64,000 nucleotides of DNA from Porticoccus sp041581635 (GCA_041581635.1 JBFICW010000002.1:1-64000), one strand, 5' to 3'. Shown: positions 27,110 to 36,133, counted from the stretch's first letter. Program-made: numbers and translations. Notes: a model not told the origin generated them from the sequence alone.

Positions 27110-27550
27110 ATGGCGACCATTCTGGTACTACACGGCCCCAACCTGAATTTACTTGGCTCTCGAGAACCCAATGTCTATGGCAGCGAAAATCTCGACAGCA
27201 TTAATCAGAACTTAACGGATATATGCGTCAAAAAGGGTCACCACCTGCTCGCACTGCAAAGCAATGCTGAATACGAGCTTGTGGATCGAATTCACGATGC
27301 GAAAAAGGAAGGGGTAAATTTTATTATCATCAACCCCGCAGCCTTTACCCATACCAGTATTGCACTACGCGATGCGCTGCTGGCAGTGGACATACCCTTT
27401 ATAGAAGTTCACTTATCTAACGTTCATGCAAGAGAGGCATTCAGACACCACTCTTATTTTTCAGATGTTGCCAGCGGCGTGATATGCGGCTTTGGCAAAC
27501 TGAGCTATGAATTAGCACTGCTGGCAGCATTGGACCAGCTTGATTCCTAA
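27110..27550 (+). CDS. aroQ: 3-dehydroquinate dehydratase, type II
   Basis: AroQ catalyses the third step of the shikimate pathway. The 146 residues match type II dehydroquinases, with HGPNLNLLGSREPNVYG at the N-terminus (catalytic tyrosine loop), QSNAEYELVDRIHDA, NPAAFTHTSIALRDAL and EVHLSNVHAREAFRHHS. GGGAGA-type sequence (GCAGGGAGACT) directly precedes ATG 27110. It leads the aroQ-accB-accC group, a common gammaproteobacterial arrangement. The 280-base upstream region is AT-rich and presumably holds the promoter. Confidence 0.97.
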   Translation: MATILVLHGPNLNLLGSREPNVYGSENLDSINQNLTDICVKKGHHLLALQSNAEYELVDRIHDAKKEGVNFIIINPAAFTHTSIALRDALLAVDIPFIEVHLSNVHAREAFRHHSYFSDVASGVICGFGKLSYELALLAALDQLDS

Positions 27551-27581
27551 CAATACTTTTCACCATTTGGAGCACCCACAG

Positions 27582-28028
27582 ATGGATATTCGCAAGATTA
27601 AAAAACTGATCGAATTGATCGAAGAATCAGACATTAACGAACTGGAAATCAAAGAGGGAGAAGAATCTGTACGCATTAGTCGCGGCAGCACCGTCATTAC
27701 CGCAGCACCTATGATGGCACCAGCTCCAGTGGCCGCAACACCAGCTGCAGCATTACAGCCAACTACTGACGCACCAGCTCCCGCCGAACCCAATGTTCAT
27801 GCAGTCAGATCACCAATGGTTGGCACTTTCTACCGCTCATCTGCACCGGGGGCCAAAGCCTTTGTAGAAGAAGGTCAGCACGTCAATGCTGGCGATGTAC
27901 TCTGTATTGTTGAAGCTATGAAAATGATGAATCAAATCGAAGCGGACAAATCAGGCACCGTTGGTGCCATTTTGGTAGCAGACGCCGAACCGGTTGAATT
28001 TGATCAACCTATGATCACCATTATTTAA
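27582..28028 (+). CDS. accB: Biotin carboxyl carrier protein of acetyl-CoA carboxylase
   Basis: AccB carries the biotin that shuttles CO2 between biotin carboxylase and the carboxyltransferase. The 148-residue protein has the N-terminal segment MDIRKIKKLIELIEESD, an Ala/Pro-rich flexible linker (about 40-75), and the biotinyl domain with the biotin lysine in EAMKMMNQIEADKSG (about 114). ATG 27582 is preceded by GGAG nine bases upstream; a start overlapping the aroQ end is not needed. It is 25 bases upstream of accC. Confidence 0.97.
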   Translation: MDIRKIKKLIELIEESDINELEIKEGEESVRISRGSTVITAAPMMAPAPVAATPAAALQPTTDAPAPAEPNVHAVRSPMVGTFYRSSAPGAKAFVEEGQHVNAGDVLCIVEAMKMMNQIEADKSGTVGAILVADAEPVEFDQPMITII

Positions 28029-28053
28029 ACCGCAGAAGACAGGAGCAACAGCT

Positions 28054-29394
28054 ATGCTGGACAAAGTGCTTATTGCCAACCGCGGCGAAATCGCCTTGCG
28101 GATTCTGCGTGCCTGCAAAGAACTAGGCATTAAAACCGTGGCGGCCCACTCTAAGGCCGACGCCAACCTGAAACACGTTTTACTCGCAGATGAAACCATC
28201 TGCATTGGACCCAATCCATCGACGCAAAGCTATCTCAACGTACCCGCCATCATCAGCGCCATGGAAATCTCTAACGCCCAGGCCGTTCATCCCGGCTATG
28301 GATTCCTTGCAGAAAATGCAGACTTTGCCGAACAGGTAGAAAAATCTGGCTTTACCTTTATTGGACCAACTGCCGATGTGATTCGAATCATGGGCGACAA
28401 AGTGGCCGCCATCGAAGCCATGATAAAATCAGGCGTACCTACGGTGCCCGGCTCAAACGGCCCACTAACCGATGACGCCGAACGCAGCAAAAGAATAGGA
28501 CTGGAGGTAGGTTATCCCGTCATTATCAAAGCTGCTGCCGGCGGCGGCGGCCGTGGCATGCGAGTGGTTCGCAGCGAAGAAGAACTCATCAATGCTATCC
28601 AGGTCACCAAAGCTGAAGCACAAGCTGCGTTTGGTGACGGCACGGTCTACATGGAGAAGTTCCTGGAGAATCCACGCCATGTTGAAGTACAGGTTCTTGC
28701 TGACGGACAAGGCAATGCCATTCATCTAGGTGATAGAGACTGCTCCCTCCAACGCCGTCACCAAAAAGTTCTTGAGGAAGCGCCAGCACCCGGCATTCCC
28801 GACGACATTCGCAATGATGTACTTCAAGCCTGCGTGAATGCCTGCATTGAAATTGGCTATCGAGGCGCTGGCACTTTTGAGTTTCTCTACGAAAATGGCA
28901 AATTCTTCTTTATCGAGATGAATACCCGCGTACAAGTGGAGCACCCAGTAACCGAGATGATCACTGGCGTCGACATCGTCAAAGAACAGTTATTAATCGC
29001 CAGCGGAGAAAAACTCAGCTTTCGCCAAGAGGATATTATCTTCCGCGGGCATGCCTTTGAGTGCCGCATTAATGCCGAGGACCCAAAAACCTTTATGCCC
29101 AGCCCGGGAACAATCACGGCCTACCATGCCCCTGGCGGCAATGGCGTGCGAGTTGACTCACATATCTATGCTGGCTACACCGTCCCGCCCTACTACGATT
29201 CCCTGGTGGGAAAAATTATCACCTATGGAATAGATCGCCCCGCAGCCCTTTCACGCATGGCCCACGCCCTGGATGAATTGCACATCGAAGGCATCAAGAC
29301 CAACACCGCACTACAAAGAGACCTCGTCTCCGACAGCGGGTTTAAGAAAGGCTGTGTCAACATTCACTATCTGGAAAAGAAACTGGGCCTTTAA
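28054..29394 (+). CDS. accC: Biotin carboxylase subunit of acetyl-CoA carboxylase
   Basis: AccC carboxylates the biotin on AccB with ATP and bicarbonate, the first committed step of fatty acid synthesis. The 446 residues show the N-terminal domain (LIANRGEIALRILRACKELG), the ATP-grasp glycine loop in KAAAGGGGRGMRVV (about 159-172), FFIEMNTRVQVEHPVTE with metal and catalytic residues, and the C-terminal FMPSPGTI. AGGAG lies 8 bases before the ATG. An intrinsic terminator follows about 35 bases after the stop, marking the end of the aroQ-accBC unit. Confidence 0.98.
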   Translation: MLDKVLIANRGEIALRILRACKELGIKTVAAHSKADANLKHVLLADETICIGPNPSTQSYLNVPAIISAMEISNAQAVHPGYGFLAENADFAEQVEKSGFTFIGPTADVIRIMGDKVAAIEAMIKSGVPTVPGSNGPLTDDAERSKRIGLEVGYPVIIKAAAGGGGRGMRVVRSEEELINAIQVTKAEAQAAFGDGTVYMEKFLENPRHVEVQVLADGQGNAIHLGDRDCSLQRRHQKVLEEAPAPGIPDDIRNDVLQACVNACIEIGYRGAGTFEFLYENGKFFFIEMNTRVQVEHPVTEMITGVDIVKEQLLIASGEKLSFRQEDIIFRGHAFECRINAEDPKTFMPSPGTITAYHAPGGNGVRVDSHIYAGYTVPPYYDSLVGKIITYGIDRPAALSRMAHALDELHIEGIKTNTALQRDLVSDSGFKKGCVNIHYLEKKLGL

Positions 29395-29430
29395 TCAAGT
29401 CATCCCAAAATACTTAGACTAGATGGTACA

Positions 29431-29457
29431 AAAAAGCCCCGGTATGCGGGGCTTTTT
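29431..29457 (+). terminator. Intrinsic terminator after accC
   Basis: A perfect 11-bp stem (AAAAAGCCCCG / CGGGGCTTTTT) with a GTATG loop ends in a T-run. It can act in both directions but lies between two plus-strand genes, so it mainly closes aroQ-accB-accC, 17 bases before prmA. Confidence 0.92.
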
Positions 29458-29473
29458 ACCGATAGGAAAATAA

Positions 29474-30352
29474 ATGCCCTGGCTTCAACTCAGAATAAAC
29501 AGCGCTAGATCAGATGCTGAAGAAATTGAAAACACCTTACTGGAAGCTGGTGCCGTCTCTGTCACTTTTGAGGACAATGCCGACGAACCCATTCTAGAAC
29601 CCGCGCTAGGTGAAACACCTTTATGGGGAGAAACGCGCATCACAGGATTGTTTGATGCCGAAACTGACACTGCCGCCACAACCCAAATTTTGAAAAATGC
29701 TCTGGGGCAATCATTGCCAGGCCATAGCTGGGAGATACTGGAAGATAAGGATTGGGAACGGGAGTGGATGAAACACTACCAACCTATCCAGTGTGGCGAA
29801 CGACTATGGATATGCCCCAGCTGGCTAGCCCCACCACAACCAGAAAGCGTCAACTTGCTACTCGATCCCGGGCTCGCTTTCGGCACGGGAACCCACCCAA
29901 CCACCTTTCTTTGCCTACAATGGTTAGACAAACTTCCCCTCATCAATAAAACCGTCACGGACTACGGCTGCGGCTCTGGCATTTTGGCCATTGCATCACT
30001 ACTGCTCGGCGCCAAATCATCTATTTGTGTCGATATAGACCCACAGGCCCTTAAAGCCACTACTGACAACGCCGAACGCAATGGGTTACAGCCCGACCAG
30101 ACACCGGTATACCTGCCCGACAACGCCCCGGAAACACCCACCGACATAGTCATCGCCAACATCCTGGCCGGGCCATTAGTTGCGCTTGCCCCAAAGCTAG
30201 CCTCGCTCACAAAACCCGGTGGGCACCTATGCCTTTCAGGAATAATTGAAAGCCAGGCGGAAGAAGTCATGGAGAGCTACCGCCCCTGGTTTGACTTTGA
30301 TCCTCCAGCCAGCAATGACCAGTGGATACGACTAACTGCTGTCAAGCGCTAG
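29474..30352 (+). CDS. prmA: Ribosomal protein L11 methyltransferase
   Basis: PrmA trimethylates lysines and the N-terminus of ribosomal protein L11. The 292-residue protein has the N-terminal substrate-recognition domain (MPWLQLRINSARSDAEEIE) and the linker DKDWEREWMKHYQPI. Its SAM-dependent methyltransferase domain has PGLAFGTGTHPTTFLCLQW, VTDYGCGSGILAIASLLLGA and IVIANILAGPLV. AGGA six bases upstream of the ATG supports the start. The prmA-DUF3426-dusB-fis order is conserved in gammaproteobacteria. Confidence 0.97.
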   Translation: MPWLQLRINSARSDAEEIENTLLEAGAVSVTFEDNADEPILEPALGETPLWGETRITGLFDAETDTAATTQILKNALGQSLPGHSWEILEDKDWEREWMKHYQPIQCGERLWICPSWLAPPQPESVNLLLDPGLAFGTGTHPTTFLCLQWLDKLPLINKTVTDYGCGSGILAIASLLLGAKSSICVDIDPQALKATTDNAERNGLQPDQTPVYLPDNAPETPTDIVIANILAGPLVALAPKLASLTKPGGHLCLSGIIESQAEEVMESYRPWFDFDPPASNDQWIRLTAVKR

Positions 30353-30402
30353 CACATCCCAGTAGAATGACTGAGGTTAGGTAACGGTTCTGTTCGCATA
30401 TC

Positions 30403-31353
30403 ATGGCTGAAATTATTACCCGCTGTCCCGCCTGCTCAGTTTTATTTCATGCAAAGCCCGCGCAACTTGAAGCTGCCGACGGCCAGGTACGGTGTGGCTC
30501 CTGTCACCTCAATTTTGATGCCCGATCTCACCAAATAGAAGACCAGCAGAAAAAAGAAACCCCGTTAGAAAGCCAAGCCTCTATTGATAGTGATGACTTA
30601 CTAATACACGACGACATGGACATCGGCATGCTCGGCATTCAGGACCAAGACCAGCCGCTCGAAATAGCCCAAGAACTTGTTGGCACAGACATATCCCTAC
30701 CCAAACAGCCACCCCAAGAACAACCGACTGTCGACACCTATAACAAAAAAGATCCAAGCACCGATGAACAACCGATAGCAACCGAAACCGATTTATTAAC
30801 CCCAGATCAATTAGCTCCAGACCAATTAACAGAAGCGCCAAAGTTTCTATTAACACAATCTGAACTAACCCAACCCTGTCGTCCTAAAACGACTGTCTGG
30901 TTCATACTTTCGGCACTGGCTCTCATCTTAATGGCCTTTCAGTACATACATTTTCACGCAGATATTCTGGGCACCAAACCAGCCTACCGCCCCTGGCTTA
31001 CCGTTTTTTGCAGTATCACCAGGTGCCATCTTCCCATTTTGAAAGACACCACAAAAATTCGCAGTAGCCGGTTGTTTATTCACAGCCACCCCGAATCTCC
31101 GGGGGCCCTGATCGTAGATGCCGTAATTATCAATGAGGCAAGCTTCGCCCAACCATTCCCCACACTATCTCTCAGCTTCGAAGACCTACAGGGCGCGACT
31201 ATCGCCCACCGCCAATTTAAACCGAGCGAATACCTAAGGGGTGATCTCTTATCAACAGCCAACATGCCAACGGGCCAATCTGTAAGGCTTACTCTTGAAC
31301 TTATTGATCCCGGTCCAAACGCTGTAAACTATTCAATGTTCATATCTGAATGA
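30403..31353 (+). CDS. MJ0042 zinc-ribbon and DUF3426 membrane protein
   Basis: The 316-residue protein starts with a zinc ribbon (TRCPACSVLFHAKPAQLEA then VRCGSCHLNFD; two CxxC pairs at about 8-36). A long acidic, glutamine/proline-rich low-complexity stretch follows (about 45-150), then one membrane span (about 166-185, VWFILSALALILMAFQYI), and a C-terminal periplasmic DUF3426 domain with FCSITRCHLPILKDTTKIR. The function is not established. It occupies the usual place between prmA and dusB. Confidence 0.87.
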   Translation: MAEIITRCPACSVLFHAKPAQLEAADGQVRCGSCHLNFDARSHQIEDQQKKETPLESQASIDSDDLLIHDDMDIGMLGIQDQDQPLEIAQELVGTDISLPKQPPQEQPTVDTYNKKDPSTDEQPIATETDLLTPDQLAPDQLTEAPKFLLTQSELTQPCRPKTTVWFILSALALILMAFQYIHFHADILGTKPAYRPWLTVFCSITRCHLPILKDTTKIRSSRLFIHSHPESPGALIVDAVIINEASFAQPFPTLSLSFEDLQGATIAHRQFKPSEYLRGDLLSTANMPTGQSVRLTLELIDPGPNAVNYSMFISE

Positions 31354-31429
31354 TCTTTTTCACGAAGCCAACTACGAGTATCATAACGCCCCTTTCGGGT
31401 TTACTGGCTGGCAATTGAGGCATAACAAC

Positions 31430-32419
31430 TTGGTAACAATAGGCAATCATGTGCTGAAAAACCAGACGATTCTGGCCCCAATGGCCGGCGTTACTGATTT
31501 GCCTTTCCGCCAACTCTGCCGCCAGCTTGGTGCTGGACTCGCCGTATCAGAAATGATCACCGCAGACAGCCGCCTCTGGAAGAGCAGGAAAAGCCAGCAA
31601 AGACTCGTGCACCGTGATGAGACATCCCCTCGATCCGTTCAAATTGCAGGCAGCGTTCCCTCGATGATGGCCGAGGCGGCCTCAAGGAATGTTGATCTCG
31701 GTGCAGAAATTATTGATATCAATATGGGCTGCCCGGCTAAAAAAGTCTGTAAAAAAGCCGCCGGCTCTGCCTTGCTACAGGATGAACCCCTGGTAAAAGA
31801 CATCCTCAGCGCGGTGGTGACCGCAGTAGACATCCCCGTCACACTGAAAATTCGTACCGGCTGGGATAACCAGAACCGAAATGCTATAACCATTGCCAAG
31901 ATCGCAGAAGACTGCGGTATTAGCGCCCTGGCCGTACACGGGCGCACCCGAGCCTGCCGGTTTAATGGCCACGCAGAATACGACACCATTGCCGCTGTTG
32001 TTGAAGCTACCCACATACCCGTTTTTGCTAACGGAGATATCACCACACCACAGAGAGCCAAAGAAATACTCGATTACACCGGTGCAGCCGCCGTCATGAT
32101 TGGCCGTGGAGCACAAGGAAACCCCTGGATCTTTCGTGAAATAAACCACTATCTTGAACACGGGACGTTGCCTCCAACGCCCTCCAAGGAAGAACTTATA
32201 AGCACTGTCAGTCACCATATTAGAGCCATCCATCAATATTATGGTGAATTTCTTGGAATTCGAATTGCCCGAAAGCATGTTGGCTGGTACGTTGACACCC
32301 TGCCAAACGGCGATGAATTTCGAAAATATTTCAACCAACTAGAAAACCCTTATCAACAAATACAAGGCCTGCACGATTTTTTGACAGCGCCGAATAATAA
32401 TTGGGACGAAGCCGCATGA
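31430..32419 (+). CDS. dusB: tRNA-dihydrouridine synthase B
   Basis: DusB reduces uridine 17 in tRNA using FMN. The 329-residue TIM-barrel protein has ILAPMAGVTDLPFRQLCR (FMN binding), DINMGCPAKKVCKKAAGSAL with the catalytic cysteine (about 101), LAVHGRTRACRFNGHAEYD and AAVMIGRGAQGNPWIF. TTG 31430 is chosen because GAGG lies 9 bases upstream and it gives the normal N-terminus (xVTIGNHVLKNQ); a TTG at 31415 in the same frame has no spacing for a ribosome site. It overlaps fis by 4 bases, as in E. coli and Pseudomonas. Confidence 0.95.
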   Translation: MVTIGNHVLKNQTILAPMAGVTDLPFRQLCRQLGAGLAVSEMITADSRLWKSRKSQQRLVHRDETSPRSVQIAGSVPSMMAEAASRNVDLGAEIIDINMGCPAKKVCKKAAGSALLQDEPLVKDILSAVVTAVDIPVTLKIRTGWDNQNRNAITIAKIAEDCGISALAVHGRTRACRFNGHAEYDTIAAVVEATHIPVFANGDITTPQRAKEILDYTGAAAVMIGRGAQGNPWIFREINHYLEHGTLPPTPSKEELISTVSHHIRAIHQYYGEFLGIRIARKHVGWYVDTLPNGDEFRKYFNQLENPYQQIQGLHDFLTAPNNNWDEAA

Positions 32420-32712
32420 GCGCCATTGATACTTTTACCATACAGGCAGAAACGGACGCCGAACCAGCTTCGGTAACTCACCAGCACGAATCACTACGGC
32501 TGTGTGTCGAGAATGCCCTGCAACAATATTTTCTCCATCTGGACGGCCAACCTGCCAACGACCTCTATCAGCTGGTACTTAGCGAAGTAGAGGCGCCCTT
32601 ACTGGAAGCCGTACTAAGCTATACCCGCAACAACCAAAGTAAAACAGCGCAAATGCTTGGCCTCAACAGAGGCACATTGCGCAAGAAACTAAAACAATAC
32701 GACTTACTTTAA
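32416..32712 (+). CDS. fis: DNA-binding protein Fis
   Basis: Fis is a nucleoid-associated DNA-bending protein and regulator of growth-phase genes and recombination. The 98-residue product ends in the highly conserved helix-turn-helix NQSKTAQMLGLNRGTLRKKL, with QLVLSEVEAPLLEAVLSYTR in the dimer core. Its ATG overlaps the dusB stop (ATGA), so fis is translated from the dusB mRNA. The N-terminal 30 residues are divergent, as usual. Confidence 0.97.
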   Translation: MSAIDTFTIQAETDAEPASVTHQHESLRLCVENALQQYFLHLDGQPANDLYQLVLSEVEAPLLEAVLSYTRNNQSKTAQMLGLNRGTLRKKLKQYDLL

Positions 32713-32746
32713 AACTTCAAGCTAAAAAACTATTAACGAGGACACC

Positions 32747-34336
32747 ATGAGCAACCTGCGTAAAGTTTCCCGCGCCCTGATCAGCGTATCTGACAAAACT
32801 GGTATTGTTGAATTTGCCCGAGGACTGAGCGCCCAGGGTGTAGAACTTCTCTCTACCGGAGGCACTCACCGCCTACTCAACGAAAACGGCATCCAAGTGA
32901 GAGAAGTCTCTGACTACACAGGCTTTCCGGAAATGATGGATGGACGAGTCAAGACTCTCCACCCAAAAGTTCATGGCGGAATTCTCGGCCGACGTGGCAT
33001 CGACGATGACGTCATGGCGGAGCACGGCATTCTTGGCATCGATATGGTTGTGGTTAACCTCTACCCCTTTGCCGCGACGGTTGCCGACCCGAATTGCGAC
33101 CTGCCCACGGCTATCGAAAACATCGATATCGGCGGCCCGACCATGGTTCGCTCTGCCGCTAAAAACCACAAAGACGTTGCGATTGTCGTGAATGCCGGCG
33201 ACTACGATGCAGTCCTCGAAGAACTACAGAGTCAAGATGGCCAGTTGGGCTATGAAACCCGTTACGACCTGATGGTAAAAGCATTTGAGCACACAGCGGC
33301 CTACGATGGCATGATCGCCAATCACTTTGGTGCCCGCCCCTTTAATTTTCAGCCAGGGGTCAACGAAAAACGTGATTTCCCCAACACCTTTAACACGCAA
33401 TACCTCAAAGCACAGGAAATGCGTTACGGAGAAAACCCACATCAAAAAGCGGCCTTCTATGTTGAGGCGAAGCCCGCTGAAGCAAGTATCGCCACTGCCC
33501 GACAACTCCAGGGCAAAGAACTGTCTTACAACAATATCGCCGATACCGATTCCGCACTGGAATGTGTGAAGCAGTTTGACCAGCCGACCTGCGTGATTGT
33601 TAAACATGCCAACCCGTGTGGTGTCGCTGCTTCTACCGACATTAAAACCGCCTACGATCTGGCCTTTGCCACAGACCCCGAGTCGGCCTTTGGCGGCATT
33701 ATTGCGTTCAACCGTGAATTAGATGCCGACACCGCCGCCGCCATTTGTGAACGCCAATTTGTAGAAGTGATTATTGCGCCCACAGTCTCCGATGCTGCCA
33801 GGGAAGCCGTCAGCACCAAGAAAAACGTACGACTGCTGGAAAGCGGTCAATGGGGCGACCAACGACCACAAGACTTTGACTGTAAGCGGGTTAATGGCGG
33901 ATTGTTAATTCAGGATCGCGACAACGGTATGGTGTCAATTGGCGACCTGAAGGTCGTCACCAAGCGACAGCCGACAGAAGACGAATTTGCCGACATGATG
34001 TTCGCCTGGAAAGTGGCCAAAATGGTCAAATCCAATGCGATTGTCTACACCAAAAACAATCGGACTATCGGCGTGGGTGCGGGCCAAATGAGCAGAATAA
34101 ACTCCGCTCGCATTGCCGCTATCAAAGCAGAGCACGCCGGACTGGAAGTGAAAGGTGCAGTCATGTCATCCGACGCTTTCTTCCCCTTCCGCGATGGCAT
34201 CGACAATGCCGCCAGCGTTGGCATCAGCTGCGTGATTCAACCCGGCGGCTCGATTCGCGATGACGAAGTGATTGCCGCAGCGGACGAACACGGCATGACC
34301 ATGGTATTCACCGGAATGAGACACTTCCGCCACTAG
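32747..34336 (+). CDS. purH: Bifunctional AICAR transformylase / IMP cyclohydrolase
   Basis: PurH performs the last two steps of IMP synthesis. The 529 residues contain the MGS-like cyclohydrolase domain (ALISVSDKTGIVEFA, STGGTHRLL, MMDGRVKTLHPKVHGGIL, about 1-195) and the AICAR transformylase domain with RYGENPHQKAAFY, the lysine/histidine pair in VIVKHANPCGVA, and DAFFPFRDGIDNAA. ACGAGGACACC just before the ATG supplies a ribosome site. It is followed by a 270-base gap containing a long palindrome and a terminator, then purD. Confidence 0.98.
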   Translation: MSNLRKVSRALISVSDKTGIVEFARGLSAQGVELLSTGGTHRLLNENGIQVREVSDYTGFPEMMDGRVKTLHPKVHGGILGRRGIDDDVMAEHGILGIDMVVVNLYPFAATVADPNCDLPTAIENIDIGGPTMVRSAAKNHKDVAIVVNAGDYDAVLEELQSQDGQLGYETRYDLMVKAFEHTAAYDGMIANHFGARPFNFQPGVNEKRDFPNTFNTQYLKAQEMRYGENPHQKAAFYVEAKPAEASIATARQLQGKELSYNNIADTDSALECVKQFDQPTCVIVKHANPCGVAASTDIKTAYDLAFATDPESAFGGIIAFNRELDADTAAAICERQFVEVIIAPTVSDAAREAVSTKKNVRLLESGQWGDQRPQDFDCKRVNGGLLIQDRDNGMVSIGDLKVVTKRQPTEDEFADMMFAWKVAKMVKSNAIVYTKNNRTIGVGAGQMSRINSARIAAIKAEHAGLEVKGAVMSSDAFFPFRDGIDNAASVGISCVIQPGGSIRDDEVIAAADEHGMTMVFTGMRHFRH

Positions 34337-34479
34337 TGAGCACATCTGAAAATGCACTTTTTCCGCGATTGCTGCGTCAGCTCCGTACTCGAATCCTCAT
34401 GTATGAGTTATACACTGTGGTTCTCCGTGCGGCGCTTTCTTGCACTCACGGAAAAATCACTATTTTCAGGCGCACTCAT
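34337..34479. repeat. Long imperfect palindrome between purH and purD
   Basis: Starting at the purH stop region, nested inverted segments pair across about 140 bases: TGAG (34337-34340) with CTCA (34475-34478), TGAAAAT (34347-34353) with ATTTTCA (34462-34468), and TTTTTCCG (34358-34365) with CGGAAAAA (34449-34456). An inner imperfect arm (CCGTACTCGAATCC with GGTTCTCCGTGCGG) closes on CTCATGTATGAG. No reading frame explains it. Such layered palindromes resemble dispersed intergenic repeat elements or structured RNA. Confidence 0.7.
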
Positions 34480-34522
34480 ATAGAAAAATAGGAACGGAAG
34501 AGGCTAACCATTCTCTTCTTTT

Positions 34523-34564
34523 GCGGCGATTGCACCTTCCCGGTACAATCGCCGCTTTCATTTT
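34523..34564 (+). terminator. Probable terminator upstream of purD
   Basis: GCGGCGATTG (34523-34532) pairs perfectly with CAATCGCCGC (34546-34555). An inner ACC/GGT pairing leaves a five-base loop, and TTTCATTTT follows. It would end transcripts from purH. The T-run is interrupted, so efficiency is uncertain. Confidence 0.75.
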
Positions 34565-34606
34565 AAGCACGACTATTTTTAAGTTCTAGCGACAGGAAAA
34601 ACTTCC

Positions 34607-35896
34607 ATGAATATTCTGGTGATTGGCTCAGGTGGCCGCGAACATGCCTTGGCGTGGAAAGCCGCCCAGGGAAAAGACGTTGAAACCGTTTATGTGGCAC
34701 CCGGCAATGCCGGTACCGCACTGGAACCTAAACTGGAAAACCTGTCCATCGACCCCGGTAATTTTGAAGAACTGGCCGATTTTGCCGAACAACACAAGAT
34801 AGCGCTGACCATTGTTGGCCCCGAACAGCCGCTCGTCGATGGCATCGTGGACTTTTTTGCCGCTCGCGGCCTGAGAGCCTTTGGCCCCAGCAAAGGTGCC
34901 GCACAACTGGAAGGCTCCAAAGCCTTCACTAAAGACTTCCTGGCCCGCCACCAAATTCCCACCGCGGAATACCAGAACTTTACTGAAATAGAACCAGCTC
35001 TTGCCTACCTCCGTGAAAAAGGCGCACCCATTGTGGTGAAAGCCGATGGCCTCGCCGCAGGCAAAGGCGTGATCGTCGCCATGACCTTGGAAGAAGCGGA
35101 AACAGCAGTCAAAGATATGCTGGCGGGCAATGCCTTTGGCGAAGCCGGTCACCGCGTGGTCATCGAAGAGTTTTTAGCCGGTGAAGAAGCCAGCTTTATC
35201 GTCATGGTCGATGGCAAGAATATTTTGCCCATGGCCACCTCGCAAGATCACAAAGCCCGCGACAATGGCGACAAAGGCCCCAATACCGGCGGCATGGGTG
35301 CCTACTCACCCGCGCCAGTGGTCACACCAGACATTCACAACCGCGTTATGGCAGAAGTGATTCATCCCACCGTCGAAGGTATGGCGGCTGAAGGCAATGA
35401 CTACACCGGCTTCCTCTATGCGGGGCTGATGATCATGCCCGATGGCACCCCCAAGGTGATCGAATACAACTGCCGCTTTGGCGACCCAGAAACCCAACCA
35501 ATTATGATGCGACTGAAGTCAGACATAGTGGCACTCTGTAATGCGGCATTAGACAAAAAGTTGGATCAATGCACCGTGGACTGGGATCCAAGAGCCGCAC
35601 TTGGCGTCGTACTGGCCGCCGGTGGCTATCCCGCCAGCTACAACAAGGGCGATGTAATTTCCGGGCTCCCCACAGCCGATGCCGACTCAAGTAATGGAAA
35701 AGTTTTTCATGCCGGCACCAAAGACATCGATGGACAAGTCACCACTAATGGTGGGCGAGTACTTTGTGCCGTCGGCCTGGGAGAGTCTGTCAGCGACGCA
35801 CAGCAACGCGCTTATGAACTGACCCAACAAATCTCCTGGGATAAGGTTTATTACCGTACTGATATTGGTTATCGAGCGGTGGCGAGGGAGAAATAG
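34607..35896 (+). CDS. purD: Phosphoribosylamine-glycine ligase
   Basis: PurD joins glycine to phosphoribosylamine, the second step of purine synthesis. The 429 residues match the family: NILVIGSGGREHALAWKA, TIVGPEQPLVDGIVDFF, the ATP-grasp region PIVVKADGLAAGKGVIVAM, NTGGMGAYSPAPV, and CRFGDPETQP with metal-binding acidic residues. It follows purH on the same strand, the usual pairing, but is separated by a terminator-like hairpin, so it may have its own promoter. Confidence 0.98.
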   Translation: MNILVIGSGGREHALAWKAAQGKDVETVYVAPGNAGTALEPKLENLSIDPGNFEELADFAEQHKIALTIVGPEQPLVDGIVDFFAARGLRAFGPSKGAAQLEGSKAFTKDFLARHQIPTAEYQNFTEIEPALAYLREKGAPIVVKADGLAAGKGVIVAMTLEEAETAVKDMLAGNAFGEAGHRVVIEEFLAGEEASFIVMVDGKNILPMATSQDHKARDNGDKGPNTGGMGAYSPAPVVTPDIHNRVMAEVIHPTVEGMAAEGNDYTGFLYAGLMIMPDGTPKVIEYNCRFGDPETQPIMMRLKSDIVALCNAALDKKLDQCTVDWDPRAALGVVLAAGGYPASYNKGDVISGLPTADADSSNGKVFHAGTKDIDGQVTTNGGRVLCAVGLGESVSDAQQRAYELTQQISWDKVYYRTDIGYRAVAREK

Positions 35897-35905
35897 TTCC
35901 AAGTG

Positions 35906-35940
35906 AGGTTACCTTTAAAAATTTATATTAGAGGTAACCT
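35906..35940 (+). terminator. Hairpin after purD, possible terminator
   Basis: AGGTTACCT (35906-35914) and AGGTAACCT (35932-35940) form a perfect 9-bp stem with an AT-rich 17-base loop, 10 bases after the purD stop. No proper T-run follows (TTGATG), so termination is plausible but not certain. Confidence 0.45.
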
Positions 35941-35951
35941 TTGATGTAGAA

Positions 35952-36010
35952 ATGCAGACTTAAATTAGCATTTGTAGGTAACGGTTGTAATCGTACCTAA
36001 CGGTCTGCAT
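35952..36010. repeat. Nested inverted repeat
   Basis: The outer arms are ATGCAGAC (35952-35959) and GTCTGCAT (36003-36010). The inner arms are TAGGTA-A-CG (35975-35983) and CG-TACCTA (35992-35999), with one unpaired A. On the minus strand it contains GTTAGGT, which fits the integron R' consensus GTTRRRY, after GTCCGCATGCAGACC. It could be a second, weaker cassette site or an unrelated hairpin. Confidence 0.5.
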
Positions 36011-36082
36011 GCGGACATTATAAAGCTCCCTTTTTATGCCCCCATACCGTCTATGCTTTCGATACCACTATTTTTAGATAAT

Positions 36083-36124
36083 TTTTAAGACAGTTAAAAA
36101 CACCAATTGTTGGGTGTCTTAAAA
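36083..36124. repeat. 10-bp inverted repeat
   Basis: TTTTAAGACA (36083-36092) pairs with TGTCTTAAAA (36115-36124). The competing pair ACAGTT (36090-36095) / AACTGT (36123-36128) overlaps it, and ACACC/GGTGT lies within the loop. No gene covers this segment. Confidence 0.6.
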
Positions 36125-36133
36125 ACTGTAGTT

